Positions 43,087 to 53,031 of a DNA stretch of 64,000 nucleotides are shown here, piece after piece. The position numbers and the translations under genes are program-made. How positions within the stretch are numbered: position 1 is the first letter of the stretch; every line of letters begins with the position of its first letter. The DNA comes from Plasmodiophora brassicae. Its lineage: Eukaryota > Endomyxa > Phytomyxea > Plasmodiophorida > Plasmodiophoridae. Location of the stretch: contig JASFAU010000008.1 of NCBI GenBank assembly GCA_039704465.1, forward strand, positions 62,001 through 126,000, given 5' to 3'. Below the pieces are notes generated by a model. It had not been told where the DNA came from. It worked only from the letters and a program-made list of their open reading frames with translations, and did no database searches.

Positions 43087-44250
43087 ATGACTCGTGGCAC
43101 CTTGCGCCAACGCTGTTACGGTCAGCGTCACGCAGCGCTCACGCTCAGCGTGGTCGTTGCGTTCGCCGCCCTCATCGCCATCGTCATTGCTGTTGGGGTT
43201 CGCTGGCGTTTCATCGATGAAGGCGTTGTCGTGTTCTCCTCCGTCGGCAATGTATACATGGCGAAGCAGTTCGATAGCAAGGGACGCTTACTGATGACAT
43301 GTACTGCCGGCCAATGCACAAAAGGGGCAAGCTCCGGTGATGTTGTCGGTCGAGCTACGCGCGGGGCATCATTGGGCCAGAGTGCCGAGTACACGCGTGC
43401 CTCTGACAAGGTCGCCTGGGTCGCTCACGCCAGCCGAGACGACCGTAAACTGTTCTTCATTCCATGCCCGACCCCGGATGGCGGATATCCTGAGCGGATA
43501 TCTTTCGAGGTGAACACGGCCCAGGGGACGGCCGCCTTTCCACCGATAACCCCAGGCATCACAATGAAGCGCGGCGCTGATGAACCTGGGACATGGCGCG
43601 TTAAATATGACGCTAAGGAGATGCCGTTGGGTATGTCGGTCGACGCGGTTCTCAGCTTTGTGGTCCGTTTCGACGTGTCATACAAGATGTCAACTATGTG
43701 GTGGTCGGCATCTCCACCTTGGCAAGGGGATGCGATCAGAATCGGTCGGAACTGGGCGTTCCAAGAGGTCGTTCGCGATCAGGCGACTGGAAAGACGATG
43801 GGACGCATTACCAGGTCATACCGCTGGGGTCCAATTCCGTCATTGTTGGAGATGCGCAAGATCAGGATCGATTCCGTTGAGGACGGTCGTCGAATTGCTC
43901 ACCTGCAACACACGTTCTCGCTCACCCGTGTGTACCAACACGATAAGGAGTTGGAACGGTGCGATGACAGGCGTTACTTTGACAAGTCTCAAACGATCTT
44001 GGTCAGCATCTGCCATAAGGCGTCCACCCCTGTCGACCCAGCTAACACTACTGTGATCGTATTTCATGGCCTCAAGACGCGAGGCACCGATGGCGGATAT
44101 GCTGCTGATATCGTGAACGACAGCGGCGACGTCATTGCGCATTTCTCCCGCACCGAGGGAACAATCGTTATACATGGGAGGGGCGTCACGCTGCCGCTCC
44201 TGGCCACTCTCATCAAGCTTGCCACCTCAGAGCGGCTCCAATTCGCGTAA
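43087..44250 (+). CDS. Single-pass membrane protein of unknown family
   Basis: Single-exon frame of 387 residues starting at ATG 43087. The N-terminus has a basic segment followed by LTLSVVVAFAALIAIVIAVG, a signal anchor, so the rest (about 350 residues) is probably lumenal or extracellular. The ectodomain is beta-strand-rich in appearance with few cysteines (about six) and repeated Gly/Arg motifs, for example GRITRSYRWGPIPSLLEMRK and GTIVIHGRGVTLPLLATLIK. I recognise no domain. A decayed partial copy lies upstream, suggesting a multicopy, fast-evolving family. Confidence 0.7.
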   Translation: MTRGTLRQRCYGQRHAALTLSVVVAFAALIAIVIAVGVRWRFIDEGVVVFSSVGNVYMAKQFDSKGRLLMTCTAGQCTKGASSGDVVGRATRGASLGQSAEYTRASDKVAWVAHASRDDRKLFFIPCPTPDGGYPERISFEVNTAQGTAAFPPITPGITMKRGADEPGTWRVKYDAKEMPLGMSVDAVLSFVVRFDVSYKMSTMWWSASPPWQGDAIRIGRNWAFQEVVRDQATGKTMGRITRSYRWGPIPSLLEMRKIRIDSVEDGRRIAHLQHTFSLTRVYQHDKELERCDDRRYFDKSQTILVSICHKASTPVDPANTTVIVFHGLKTRGTDGGYAADIVNDSGDVIAHFSRTEGTIVIHGRGVTLPLLATLIKLATSERLQFA

Positions 44251-44969
44251 ATACATGAACGCGTTGTTCTCATCCGCTATCTTTCGCTTAATGCGACACA
44301 GTAATTATTCAGTTTGTGGTTCTCTGCGCGCCTGTGCGACGTCTATACTGGTGTAACTTGTCGTTCGGTCATCTCACGAGAGAGTCTTTGGGACACGCGT
44401 CGATTCCGATACGGTTTCGGCGTCCTGACGTAAACATGCAAAGCCGTTTACAGAGGCGAATTTTACCAGGCGTTCAATCCTGCTCGCCCAGACTTCGCGG
44501 TTTAGAGGGCGTTTTCTCCGCTGAGGGGAGCTTCGACCGGAAGACCTTTTCTGAATGCTGCCGCAAGCTTGCTTTGAGCAACAGTGATGTTCGAACGTCC
44601 TGGCCGTTTTTTCAGTAATATGGATAGTGGATGGGGCGAGGATTCATTGCCAGCGTCACGAGCGCGCAACTCAGTGCGGAACAGTGCGGCGGCGACGGAC
44701 AAAGCTGCCTCGGCGCGTGAAGCCGCAGGCGACCGTCTGCCATGGTCGGCGATTGCCTGCGCGTCCAGATGCGACCTCGCTGCTGATATATGTATATGCT
44801 GCTGGATAGGACAAGAACGACGATGCTGCTAGGACGGTGGAGGACGAGGTCGTCGACGACGCCGTCCCCGATACCGACAAGTTCTATGCCGGTACGTGCC
44901 GCCCGTCGGGCAATGCCCTGTTCGCGCACCTGAAGCGCGGTCTCAGACGCGTCGTCTGCCCCGACCGAT
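44251..44969. other. Spacer, possibly holding 5' exons of FIP1
   Basis: A stretch near 44838-44889 codes EDEVVDDAVPDTDKFYA and ends at a GT. If spliced to 44950 it would continue in frame into FIP1, so the FIP1 gene may begin earlier than annotated. No other gene is evident. Confidence 0.35.
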
Positions 44970-46396
44970 ATGTCCGATGGAGACCTGTTCGCCGAACTGT
45001 ACGGCCATCAGGACAAGGAGCGAGATACGGCCGCGCGCCCCGAGCAGCCTCCTGCACAACCGCCACCAGGTCGCGCCGTGGGAGCCCAGTCTTCCTTCTG
45101 ACCCGCTAAACGATAATTGTATGCAGGCGAGCTCGAGACGGCGCCGGCTTCCGCAGAGGAATTGAGCAACGTGGGGGCGGAATCGCAACCTGAACCAGAA
45201 GGGAACGGCAGCGACGACGATGAGACCGAAGGCAGTACGGACGACAGCGACGACGACAGCGAACAGGACGTGAAAATCGTCCTGATCGGCAACAACGACC
45301 TGTCGCGAGCGCCCACGCAAACGGTTCGCGTGGCACCCAACAAGTACGTTCGTGCCGTGTCTGAACAGGCGGACGCTGCTGCTGCTGCTGCCGTTGCCGC
45401 ACCTGCGCCCGCCGCACCGACCGATACGCTGACGAACGAACTGGAAGTCGAGGCACCCGTCGTGGCGAAACGTAAGCGGCTGCCGCTGTTGCACCTGAAC
45501 GATTTGTCTGACATTGTCGCGTCGGCGTGTCAGCCGAGAAGCCGGACATCGCGACGTTGATCCCGCCGGAACCGGCCCCGATTGACCGTCTGACTGGACG
45601 GCCGATCACGTTCCCGTCCGTCTACGACGTTGACATTGACGCGCTGCCCGAGAAGCCATGGAAGCACCACCTGGCCGACCTGTCCGACTGGTATACGGGT
45701 CGACGATGCGCGCGCGCCGGGTGCTCCGTTCTGACGCCGCTGTACAGGTTCAACTACGGGTTCGACGAGAACTCGTGGCGCACGTACTGCCAGCGCCAGG
45801 TCCAGATGCGCTTGACCGTATCGAAGCAGGTGAAGCCGAGGTCGTCGCAAGGAGGCCATGCGGGGCGCCACGCGGGGCATCGTGGCGGGCCGCCCTCGTA
45901 CCCGCCCATGGCGCAACGACCAGAGGAGCACAACGTCGCGCCGGGCATGCGGGAACCCGCCCCCGAGCATCGCGTCCTGACGCGACGTGGCTCCCCGCCC
46001 AGGCCTCGCGACGAGCAGCAGCACCCGCCAAGGCAGCATGACCGTGAGCGTGACCATCGGGAATCGCGGCCGTCTCGGGAGCCGTCCAGGTCTCGGGAGC
46101 CGTCCCGTCGTCGCGAATCACCGCGCCCGCGAGGCGCGTCCCGCCCGAGAGACGCCGGCCATGACAGGTCGGCACGCGACAGGGACCGCGACATGTCGAG
46201 GGACCGGGACCGGGACAAGCGCCTCGGCAGGTCGTCGTCGCGCGACCGCGACCGGGATCGCGACCCGTCCCGCCACTCGCGTCACGACCCGCCCCGCCCC
46301 GACCACCATCGCGGCCGGGACGACCCGTCCCGTTCGAAACGCGGCCGGTCGCCTCCTCGTTCGCCACGCGACCACGACGCGAAACGCCGCCGCTGA
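44970..46396 (+). CDS. FIP1: Pre-mRNA 3'-end-processing factor FIP1
   Basis: CPSF/CPF subunit that recruits poly(A) polymerase. Three exons (44970-45069, 45127-45471, 45534-46396) join in frame to 435 residues. An acidic N-terminus (DDDETEGSTDDSDDDSEQDV followed by KIVLIG) precedes the diagnostic Fip1 motif: LPEKPWKHHLADLSDWYTG, then YRFNYGFDENSWRTYC. The C-terminal half is an Arg/Asp/Ser-rich array (SRDRDRDRD-like) as in vertebrate FIP1L1, probably for RNA binding. The Fip1 motif has an insertion between the LADLSDWY part and FNYGF compared with the usual DYFNYGF. Additional upstream coding exons are possible. Confidence 0.88.
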
Positions 46397-46641
46397 CCGC
46401 CGTGTCACCGCCAGTTGCCAGTACAATTCCAGCCGTTCCCGTTACACGCGTCGGGCCGGGTCGGCGCCTCGGTCCGGCCCGCGCGGATCTGCGTGCAGCT
46501 CACGTCAGCGATCTCCGGGGCTGCAGGTGGGCCCGTGACAGCTCCCCACTGGGTCGGCACGTACCGGGTACCACGAATAGAAACGCGTCTACGGGGCAAT
46601 TTTGTTGCAACGTGCAGCGGGTGAGGGGCCCGGCGGCGGCG

Positions 46642-47727
46642 ATGCTCGATGCCGTGCTTGCACTGGAATCGTCCAGTGGCGCGCTCCGGGACGCGGTCGG
46701 TCGGTGCCAGTGGGCGACGGCCGGTGATGACGCCGCCCATCGTCGTCGTCGTTGCCGGGCGGCGACGCCGGACGAGATGGCGATCATTGAGGATGGGGCG
46801 CCGTCGTCACGCGCGCCCGCCCCGGACCTGCCGGATCCGGACGCGATGACCATGGGCGATGTTCTCGATGAGCTCGACGAGGATCGCGACGACGAGGTCG
46901 AGCGTATCGCGTCGCAGTGGCGATCTGTACAGACGTACCTCATGGAATCGCGTCGCGGTGACGAACCCGACGCGGCGTTCATCGAGCGGACCGTCCAGCA
47001 ACGGATGAACGCGTTCGTCGAGGAGCAGGAACGCGAAATCGATCGCCTCCAAGCGGAATGGCATGCAGCGAATGACGCACTCGCCGCCGCCAGATCGGAA
47101 TCGAGCGCGCTCAGCGAACAGCGTCGCCTGATGGGACAGCAGCAGCAGCCCGGTATGGAGGATGTCGATGAAGGCGACGAGGACGACGACGACGATGGGG
47201 AGATCGTGCGACTCGGTGCGAAACTCGATGCGTTGAAAGAGGAGCGACGCGTGCTGCTGCTGTGCGAACTCGAGGAACGTGACCAACAAGAACCTGTTCG
47301 TTTGCAGGACGACGTGGAGCAGAGTCGACGGAACGACGACGCTGATGTTGTCAGGTTTGGTCTACCATGTACTATCTGCTGTCGTTGGCGTCGTATCTGA
47401 CGCGGCGTGCATAGGCGCGCGCTGACGGCTGCCGTTGCGCGTAAGGCTGATCAGGGTATCGCCCATGCGGTTGGGCTTGGCGTCCTGATGGCCCATGGCG
47501 GGTCGTTGCCGCTGGAGGAGTTTAAGTCCCAGGTACGGTTGTCGTCCGCGCGGGTCCCACTGGTCTGACTCGCCGGTGTGCCCGCGCCACAGCTTGGCTC
47601 GAGGTTGGGATCGTCGTCCGTTATCCAGACACTGTACGGCATGCTCGGGCAGAACCTGATCGGTATTGACCGCTCCGCCGGTGTCGTCACCAGTCGCCTA
47701 TCAGGCCTGGGTTATGACGATCACTGA
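46642..47727 (+). CDS. Coiled-coil protein of unknown function
   Basis: Three exons (46642-47354, 47415-47532, 47593-47727) with introns of 60 bp each give 321 residues in frame. The middle is a charged coiled coil (RMNAFVEEQEREIDRLQAEW) with an acidic patch (DEGDEDDDDDGE). The C-terminal 70 residues look folded: AVGLGVLMAHGGSLPLEEFK, then SVIQTLYGMLGQNLIGIDRS and VVTSRLSGLGYDDH, perhaps a winged-helix-like module. Not recognised. Confidence 0.65.
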
Positions 47728-48160
47728 TAATACATGCCCATCTTTCTTGCACGTTCCACGGCCCCAATAGCGTTTCCAGCGTCCGGGCGTCCGTCGTGTC
47801 AGCACCGCTGCTGGATTGTTATCGCCTTCGGTTATGCTGTAAGCGCCCCACAACACCGATACGGCGCTTTCGCCGTTGGCGCGCGCTCTGTTCCGCCTGC
47901 CGCTGGAACGGTGCGATCTGTTGCCGCGCGAAGGATCCGTCAGGATCGTCACCCACGCCGGTCTGCTGAGCACAGGTGGCCCATTTCCTGGGCACGGGTC
48001 CTGCATCGGGGGCCGTACTGCGGGTCATAGGACCCTTGCGATGATATTACAGTGCGCTATCGTCGGGTAGCGGGGTCGGCAAGGGTACCCTCGGATCGTG
48101 CACCGCCCCAGCGATCACCCGAGCTCGCTTATTTGCAACACAGGCGTCGACGCGGGAGCC
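47728..48160. other. Spacer before the KPTTR cluster
   Basis: No gene seen. An open plus-strand frame runs into the repeat gene but lacks the signal peptide. Confidence 0.4.
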
Positions 48161-49077
48161 ATGCGGCCATCTTCCGGCGCCGTGCTCATCGCCCTTCTCG
48201 GTACGCAGGCAGCGACTGCTCTCGGTTGTCCCCGTCCCTGCTGACCACCGACCGCGTCTCAGTAATTGCTGTATCCGTGTACACCGCCTCGTCCACAGCC
48301 ACGACGCTCAGGCCAACGACTCGTAAGCCGACGACGCGCAAGCCGACGACGCGCACGCCGACCACTCGTAAGCCGACCACTCGTAAGCCGACCACTCGTA
48401 AGCCGACGACGCGCAAGCCGACGACTCGCAAGCCGACGACGCGCAAGCCGACCACTCGTAAGCCGACCACTCGTAAGCCGACGACGCGCAAGCCAACTAC
48501 TCGCAAGCCAACTACTCGGAAGCCGACAACACGCAAGCCGACGACTCGGAAGCCGACGACGCGCAAGCCGACGACGCGGAAGCCAACGACGCGGAAGCCG
48601 ACGACACGAAAGCCAACAACTCGGAAGCCGACGACGCGCAGGCCAACGACGCGGAAGCCGACGACACGCAAGCCGACGACGCGCAAGCCAACGACGCGCA
48701 AGCCAACAACTCGGAGGCCAACGACGCGCAAGCCAACAACCCGGAAGCCGACGACGCGCAAGCCGACGACGCGCAAGCCGACGACGCGCAAGCCCACAAC
48801 TCGGAAGCCAACGACGCGGAAGCCCACAACTCGCAAGCCCACAACCCGGAAGGTGCTGACTACGCGGAGGCCCACGAACAAGCCGACGACGATGAGACGT
48901 CTGACGACGCATAAGGCGACAACGCAGGTGGCGCGGAAGCAGGTCACGACCGGGCAGAACCGCCTCTGGATGCACCTGCACGAGGCCAAGAACGAGGCCG
49001 ATTCGGTCGACACCGTCTACGAAAGCGTCGGCACGGTGGTCGTCCCCGACCACGACCTACCGACCCTGGAACCCTGA
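48161..49077 (+). CDS. Secreted KPTTR-repeat protein 1
   Basis: Two exons (48161-48200, 48263-49077) joined by a 62-bp GTACGC...TCTCAG intron give 284 residues. Splicing creates a signal peptide (MRPSSGAVLIALL, then VIAVSVYTASSTA) absent from the unspliced frame. The mature protein is about 36 tandem pentapeptides of Lys-Pro-Thr-Thr-Arg (48314-48855), an extreme low-complexity, basic, potentially heavily O-glycosylated stalk. The C-terminal domain of about 45 residues reads NRLWMHLHEAKNEADSVDTV, then YESVGT...PTLEP, and is shared with the next two genes. AATAAA at 49148. Role unknown: wall, adhesion or host-facing protein are possibilities. Confidence 0.8.
48314..48855 (+). repeat. 15-bp tandem repeat coding Lys-Pro-Thr-Thr-Arg
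   Basis: About 36 copies of a 15-bp unit, ACGACGCGCAAGCCG and variants, differing mostly at third positions. This pattern indicates amino-acid-level selection. Confidence 0.95.
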
Positions 49078-49147
49078 TCCCGCCGTGCCTCGCCAGTGCA
49101 CAACAAACGTTCGGAGCCGCTGCTCGTCTACCTACTGACTGTGTATC

Positions 49148-49153
49148 AATAAA
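49148..49153 (+). terminator. AATAAA polyadenylation signal
   Basis: Canonical hexamer 71 bases after the stop of KPTTR protein 1. Confidence 0.5.
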
Positions 49154-49352
49154 CGCCTGTACACGTTCCAGTGAAGGCATGGCGCCCCCTGCCACATATA
49201 GGACCCGCGTCGATCGAGGTGCGACGTCTTCGACGCGCGTGTTGCAACGTGCCTGCCCCCAAGTCCCGTTGGTACCGTGGAGCGATCCACGGGCGGCAGC
49301 ATGGCGTACCTCGAGTCGAACCTCCTATCATTCGCAACGCCACAATATCCGC

Positions 49353-49787
49353 ATGTCGCCCACGACGATGCGTTCGCTGCTCATCGCCGCCCTACTTGTG
49401 GCCATGATGTCGATGGCGATCGTCGACGCGACAGCAACGACACATAAGAAGACGACGCGAAAGCCGACGACGCGGAAGCCCACGACGCGAAAGCCGACGA
49501 CGCGGATGCTGACGACGCGGAAGCTGACAACGCGGAAGCCGACGACGCGGAAGGTGGTGACGACACGAAGACCGACGACCCGAAAGCCGAAGACGACGAG
49601 CCGGAAGGCGACGCATCGGAAGACGACGACGGCGACGGGGGCGGCGAAGGTGCCGACGGCGCTGCCGAACCACTTCTGGTCGCACCTGACGGAGTCGGTG
49701 ACCAAGGACGAAACCCTGGACACGACGTACGAAAGCTATTCCAGCAACATGATCAGCCCGCCGCCGTTGCCGCTCCTGCAGCCCTGA
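49353..49787 (+). CDS. Secreted KPTTR-repeat protein 2
   Basis: Single exon, 144 residues from ATG 49353 (a second Met at 49368 is also usable). Signal peptide RSLLIAALLVAMMSMAIVDA, then about eight imperfect KPTTR units and a Lys/Arg/Thr-rich stretch, then the shared C-terminal domain: NHFWSHLTESVTKDETLDTT, YESYSSN and a Pro-rich end PPPLPLLQP. It lacks the signal-peptide intron seen in genes 1 and 3. AATAAA at 49824. Confidence 0.82.
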   Translation: MSPTTMRSLLIAALLVAMMSMAIVDATATTHKKTTRKPTTRKPTTRKPTTRMLTTRKLTTRKPTTRKVVTTRRPTTRKPKTTSRKATHRKTTTATGAAKVPTALPNHFWSHLTESVTKDETLDTTYESYSSNMISPPPLPLLQP

Positions 49788-49823
49788 TCGGGGGGTATCA
49801 ACCGCTGTCTTGTTGCACCATTC

Positions 49824-49829
49824 AATAAA
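49824..49829 (+). terminator. AATAAA polyadenylation signal
   Basis: Canonical hexamer 37 bases after the stop of KPTTR protein 2. Confidence 0.5.
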
Positions 49830-49973
49830 CCGTGTCTGATGTCGTGCCCTCACATGCTGTAGGCGGATCGGGGAGCGCTGTTGCAGGCAGGCGCGTGTAA
49901 GCGACGCGGGTGGCGGGGGGCGATAGTACGCTGGGGATCACACGTGGTACCTTCGCCTATCGATCTAGTTGCC

Positions 49974-50422
49974 ATGTCGGCCGCACGGCCAGGTGTTGCC
50001 CTTCGCGTCCTGGTGGCCGCCGTCATCAGTAACGCGCTCCGCTTGCACGGCACGTCCAGGAATCGCTTGTCTGACACCTGGACCGCACAGTCGCCGTCAT
50101 CATCAACGTGGTCGCTGCCAGCGCTGCCGCATCGACACGAAAGCCGACGACACGGAAGCCGACGACACGAAAGCGGACGACCAACAAACTATCCTCAAGG
50201 AGGCTTGTACTGACGACCAGGCGCCCGTCGACGCGTAAAATGACGACGCATCGCCCGACGACGCGCCGACCGACGAGCCATAAACCGTCGACGGCGCACC
50301 CGTTCCAGTACTGGTTCCGCCTGACGGAATCCAAGACGCTGTCGGAGACGATCCAGTCGACGTACGAGAGCGATGGCAACGTGAACTGGGCGCCGCCGCA
50401 GCTCCCGCAGATCAACCCCTGA
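49974..50422 (+). CDS. Secreted KPTTR-repeat protein 3
   Basis: Two exons (49974-50028, 50091-50422) around a 62-bp intron give 128 residues in frame. Splicing builds the signal peptide LRVLVAAVIIAVIINVVAAS. The repeat stalk is short and degenerate (STRKPTTRKPTTRKRTTNK). The C-terminal domain FQYWFRLTESKTLSETIQST, YESDGN and PPQLPQINP aligns with the other two. The intron sits in the same part of the protein as in gene 1, and its length is identical. Confidence 0.8.
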
Positions 50423-50575
50423 GACCCGCTGATGCGACCGGCGCCACTGACGCAGTTTCCTGCACAGAGAGCTACAGCGGCGACGGGCCACGGCGCCCGC
50501 ACTATCATCAATGAACATTCGTCAATGTCCGGGACTGGCGCGCGTCGCCTCTGTGTGTGTATCGCTGTGCGGACG

Positions 50576-51085
50576 TTACAGGGCGGGCGGGTGCGACGCC
50601 TGCCGGCGACAGGCATCCCTGGTCTGCCGGTTGAATCGGATCTGGTCGACCAGGACGCTGCTGGGCATGGGCGGGTACGCCAGCTTCGCCTGGCTCTGCG
50701 CGTACTTCATCTCCCGGCTGCTGAACTGCCGGTCGACCTCCCATTTCTTCAGCAGCGTGTCGTGGACGGATGCAGGCGGCTGTGTGGCTGGACGTCGCAG
50801 TGTGCCCGCGATCGGGGCCGACATGCGTTCCGATGTCGTGGTGAAACACGCACGAACGTCTGTCGCGCCGAGGTGCTCAAACAGCAAGCGCCGTTCGAGG
50901 CCCTCGCGGACGTCGACCTGTGTGAACGGCTCTGTCGGGCAAATCCAGGCGGGTGCCTTCGGTCCCGCACCCGATTCCACGGCCGGCGTGCGGGCCGGCC
51001 ACTGGTACGCGCCCCGCGATTCCGTCACGAACCGGTCCCGGTCATCGGTGTGCTGAGCGCGCTGTCCCAGGGCACGTCCCGTCAT
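50576..51085 (-). CDS. Small protein of unknown function, possibly axonemal
   Basis: Open frame of about 169 residues from Met 51085, with VTESRGAYQWPARTP, QVDVREGLERRLLFEHLGAT, RACFTTTSERM and HDTLLKKWEVDRQFSSREMK. Short, Tyr/Trp/Pro-punctuated motifs like these are common in microtubule inner proteins of flagella, and a CFAP141 gene lies nearby, but I cannot name a family. The C-terminal residues may be cut by an intron. Confidence 0.45.
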   Translation of the reverse strand: MTGRALGQRAQHTDDRDRFVTESRGAYQWPARTPAVESGAGPKAPAWICPTEPFTQVDVREGLERRLLFEHLGATDVRACFTTTSERMSAPIAGTLRRPATQPPASVHDTLLKKWEVDRQFSSREMKYAQSQAKLAYPPMPSSVLVDQIRFNRQTRDACRRQASHPPAL

Positions 51086-51398
51086 CACAGCGCAACGCCG
51101 TTTGACCAACGTGCCCTACCGATCGCACAGATATGTGCCCCTGTGCGAATCTTCATGGGGGTGACTCATGGGCGTTCGTACCAGTGATCAGGAGATTTGC
51201 ACGCCTGGGACCTCTGCCGCAACGGTGGTTGTATTAACGGGCTTCTATTTGGCAGGCGCTGGCAATGGTCTTCGAACAGCTGTCCTGGCGTGGCGCGTGA
51301 TGCCGAAGGTTTCCTGGAGCAGCAGAGCGCGTATCTTCGCGGTGCGGACGTGATCATCGCCAGAGGCCATCTGCTTCTCCCATCCAAAGTCGAACGGG

Positions 51399-52864
51399 TC
51401 AACGTGGATGTTCGCCGGAGCAGCGCTCCTCGTCTAAGAGTTTCAAATTAGAACGCGCACTGTTACGCCTCAGGCCGGGCGCACTGACGGAAACGTCGTT
51501 CAGAAACGGGTGCCCCAGCGCTTCACAGGCCGTAATGCGTTCATGGGGAGTAACCTTCAGCATGGCGCCTGCATGGAGTAGACCTGCAGGTGAGTACCCA
51601 TGTGCTGAACCAACGGCGACCGGCAAGCAAACGTACGTAGGAGGTCAAGGCCCTGCTCGTTGCGAAGTACGGCGGAGAACGTGGCGAGACGTGAGCGGCA
51701 GGGTGCCACGTTTCCGATATTCTCGAGTGAACCCAGGAAGCTCTTGGTCGCCGGGTCAGCATTATACGCGGTCATCAGCTTGCGGATGTCAGGCCAGCCG
51801 AATTCCTGCGACTCATCGTCAGGGTCGTGCTTTCCTCCCAGGAAACGATACCGCTTTCATCGTCACCTTACGGATCCGTTCCAGCACCATAGCCTCGTTG
51901 TTGCAGTCGAACAGCGGCTCGCGAACCACCATCTCGTAGAATATGCAGCCGACAGACCACCTGTGCACCGGCAGGGCCGTTTAGCACAGCACGAAACCCA
52001 CCGGATGATCGTGGGGGGACGCTCGTTACATGTCAACGGGGTACCCGTACGGCAGGCGGCAGAGAACCTCAGGAGCCCGGTACCAGCGCGTCACCACGTA
52101 CGCGGTCATCACGTCGGGCTCGTCGGCGTCGGCGTTGACAGCGCGTGCCAGGCCCAGATCGGCAACCTTGACGCGGTTGTCACGGTCCAGCAGCACGTTC
52201 GACGGTTTCTGCAGCCGCCATACCCCCCATATGGTGAGACCGCCGCAAAGGGTACGAGACCCGTCAAACGCGACGCACCAGATCGCGATGGATGATCCGC
52301 GCGTTATGCAAATGCTGAACGCCGTTGAGGATCTGGACGAGGATCGATTTGATCCGGTGGATGGCGTCCTGGGATACAGGGGCCGCACATCGGTGGCGGT
52401 GCGCTCGTGACGCCTCCGGGTAAATCACGTGGTACAGATCCTTGTCCATGCACTCAAAGACCAGGTTCAGCGACGTGAAGCTGGCGTAGTTCTGCGGATC
52501 CTCGATGTCCAGCAGGCGGATGATGTTTTCGTGGCGCAGGTGGCGCAGGATCTTGATCTCTCGAAGAACGCGCAACCCCGTCTCCTGTTCGCATACGGGC
52601 TCTCAGCGAAGCGATACCAAGGCGGACGGTCGCTCGGTTACGGACGTGCTGAAACAGGTCCGTGATGAACTTGACGGCGACCCGGTCACCAGTGCACTTG
52701 TCGAACGCGGAGAAGACGATCCCGTAGGAGCCGTATCCCAGGATCTCGATGGGCGGCCTGTACCAGGTGCGCACAATGATGTCCCGCTTCGTCGTCACCT
52801 GCCTGCTGGCGTCTCTCTCCCACTTCTCGAGTACCACCTGGTCAGGCGGCGACCGGAGCGACAT
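51399..52864 (-). CDS. MAPK-type protein kinase with a TAY activation motif
   Basis: CMGC serine/threonine kinase. Several exons. Glycine loop [14 protein letters not shown], lysine VAVKF, then spliced to [20 protein letters not shown] (alpha-C Glu), hinge [15 protein letters not shown], catalytic [14 protein letters not shown] (across an intron), metal loop VKVADLGLA (DLG), activation lip [17 protein letters not shown] with the T-x-Y dual-phosphorylation pattern of MAP kinases, then [11 protein letters not shown]. The last exons carry [19 protein letters not shown], the end of the kinase fold. The x residue in TxY is Ala instead of the usual Glu, Gly, Pro or Asp. The tail is short, with no extended C-terminal domain. 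Confidence 0.85.
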
Positions 52865-53031
52865 TCTCCTACTCCTCTGTCAAAGTGGCAGTCGGCCGAT
52901 CGACGCCTGCCGTATCCAGGCACAGTCGGCCAAACGTGCGCGACTGCAAGCTACCGTCAAACTGCGCCGCAGCGGCAAAAACTTTGGCCAGCTGTGTTTT
53001 GAGCATCCACGGCGAATCTGCAGCGCTCTAT

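Noticed and set aside
48186..49053. Long minus-strand frames of VVG/RRL repeats
   Set aside because: They are the mirror of the KPTTR array. No signal peptide or conserved end supports them, and the plus-strand frame has both plus two paralogs.
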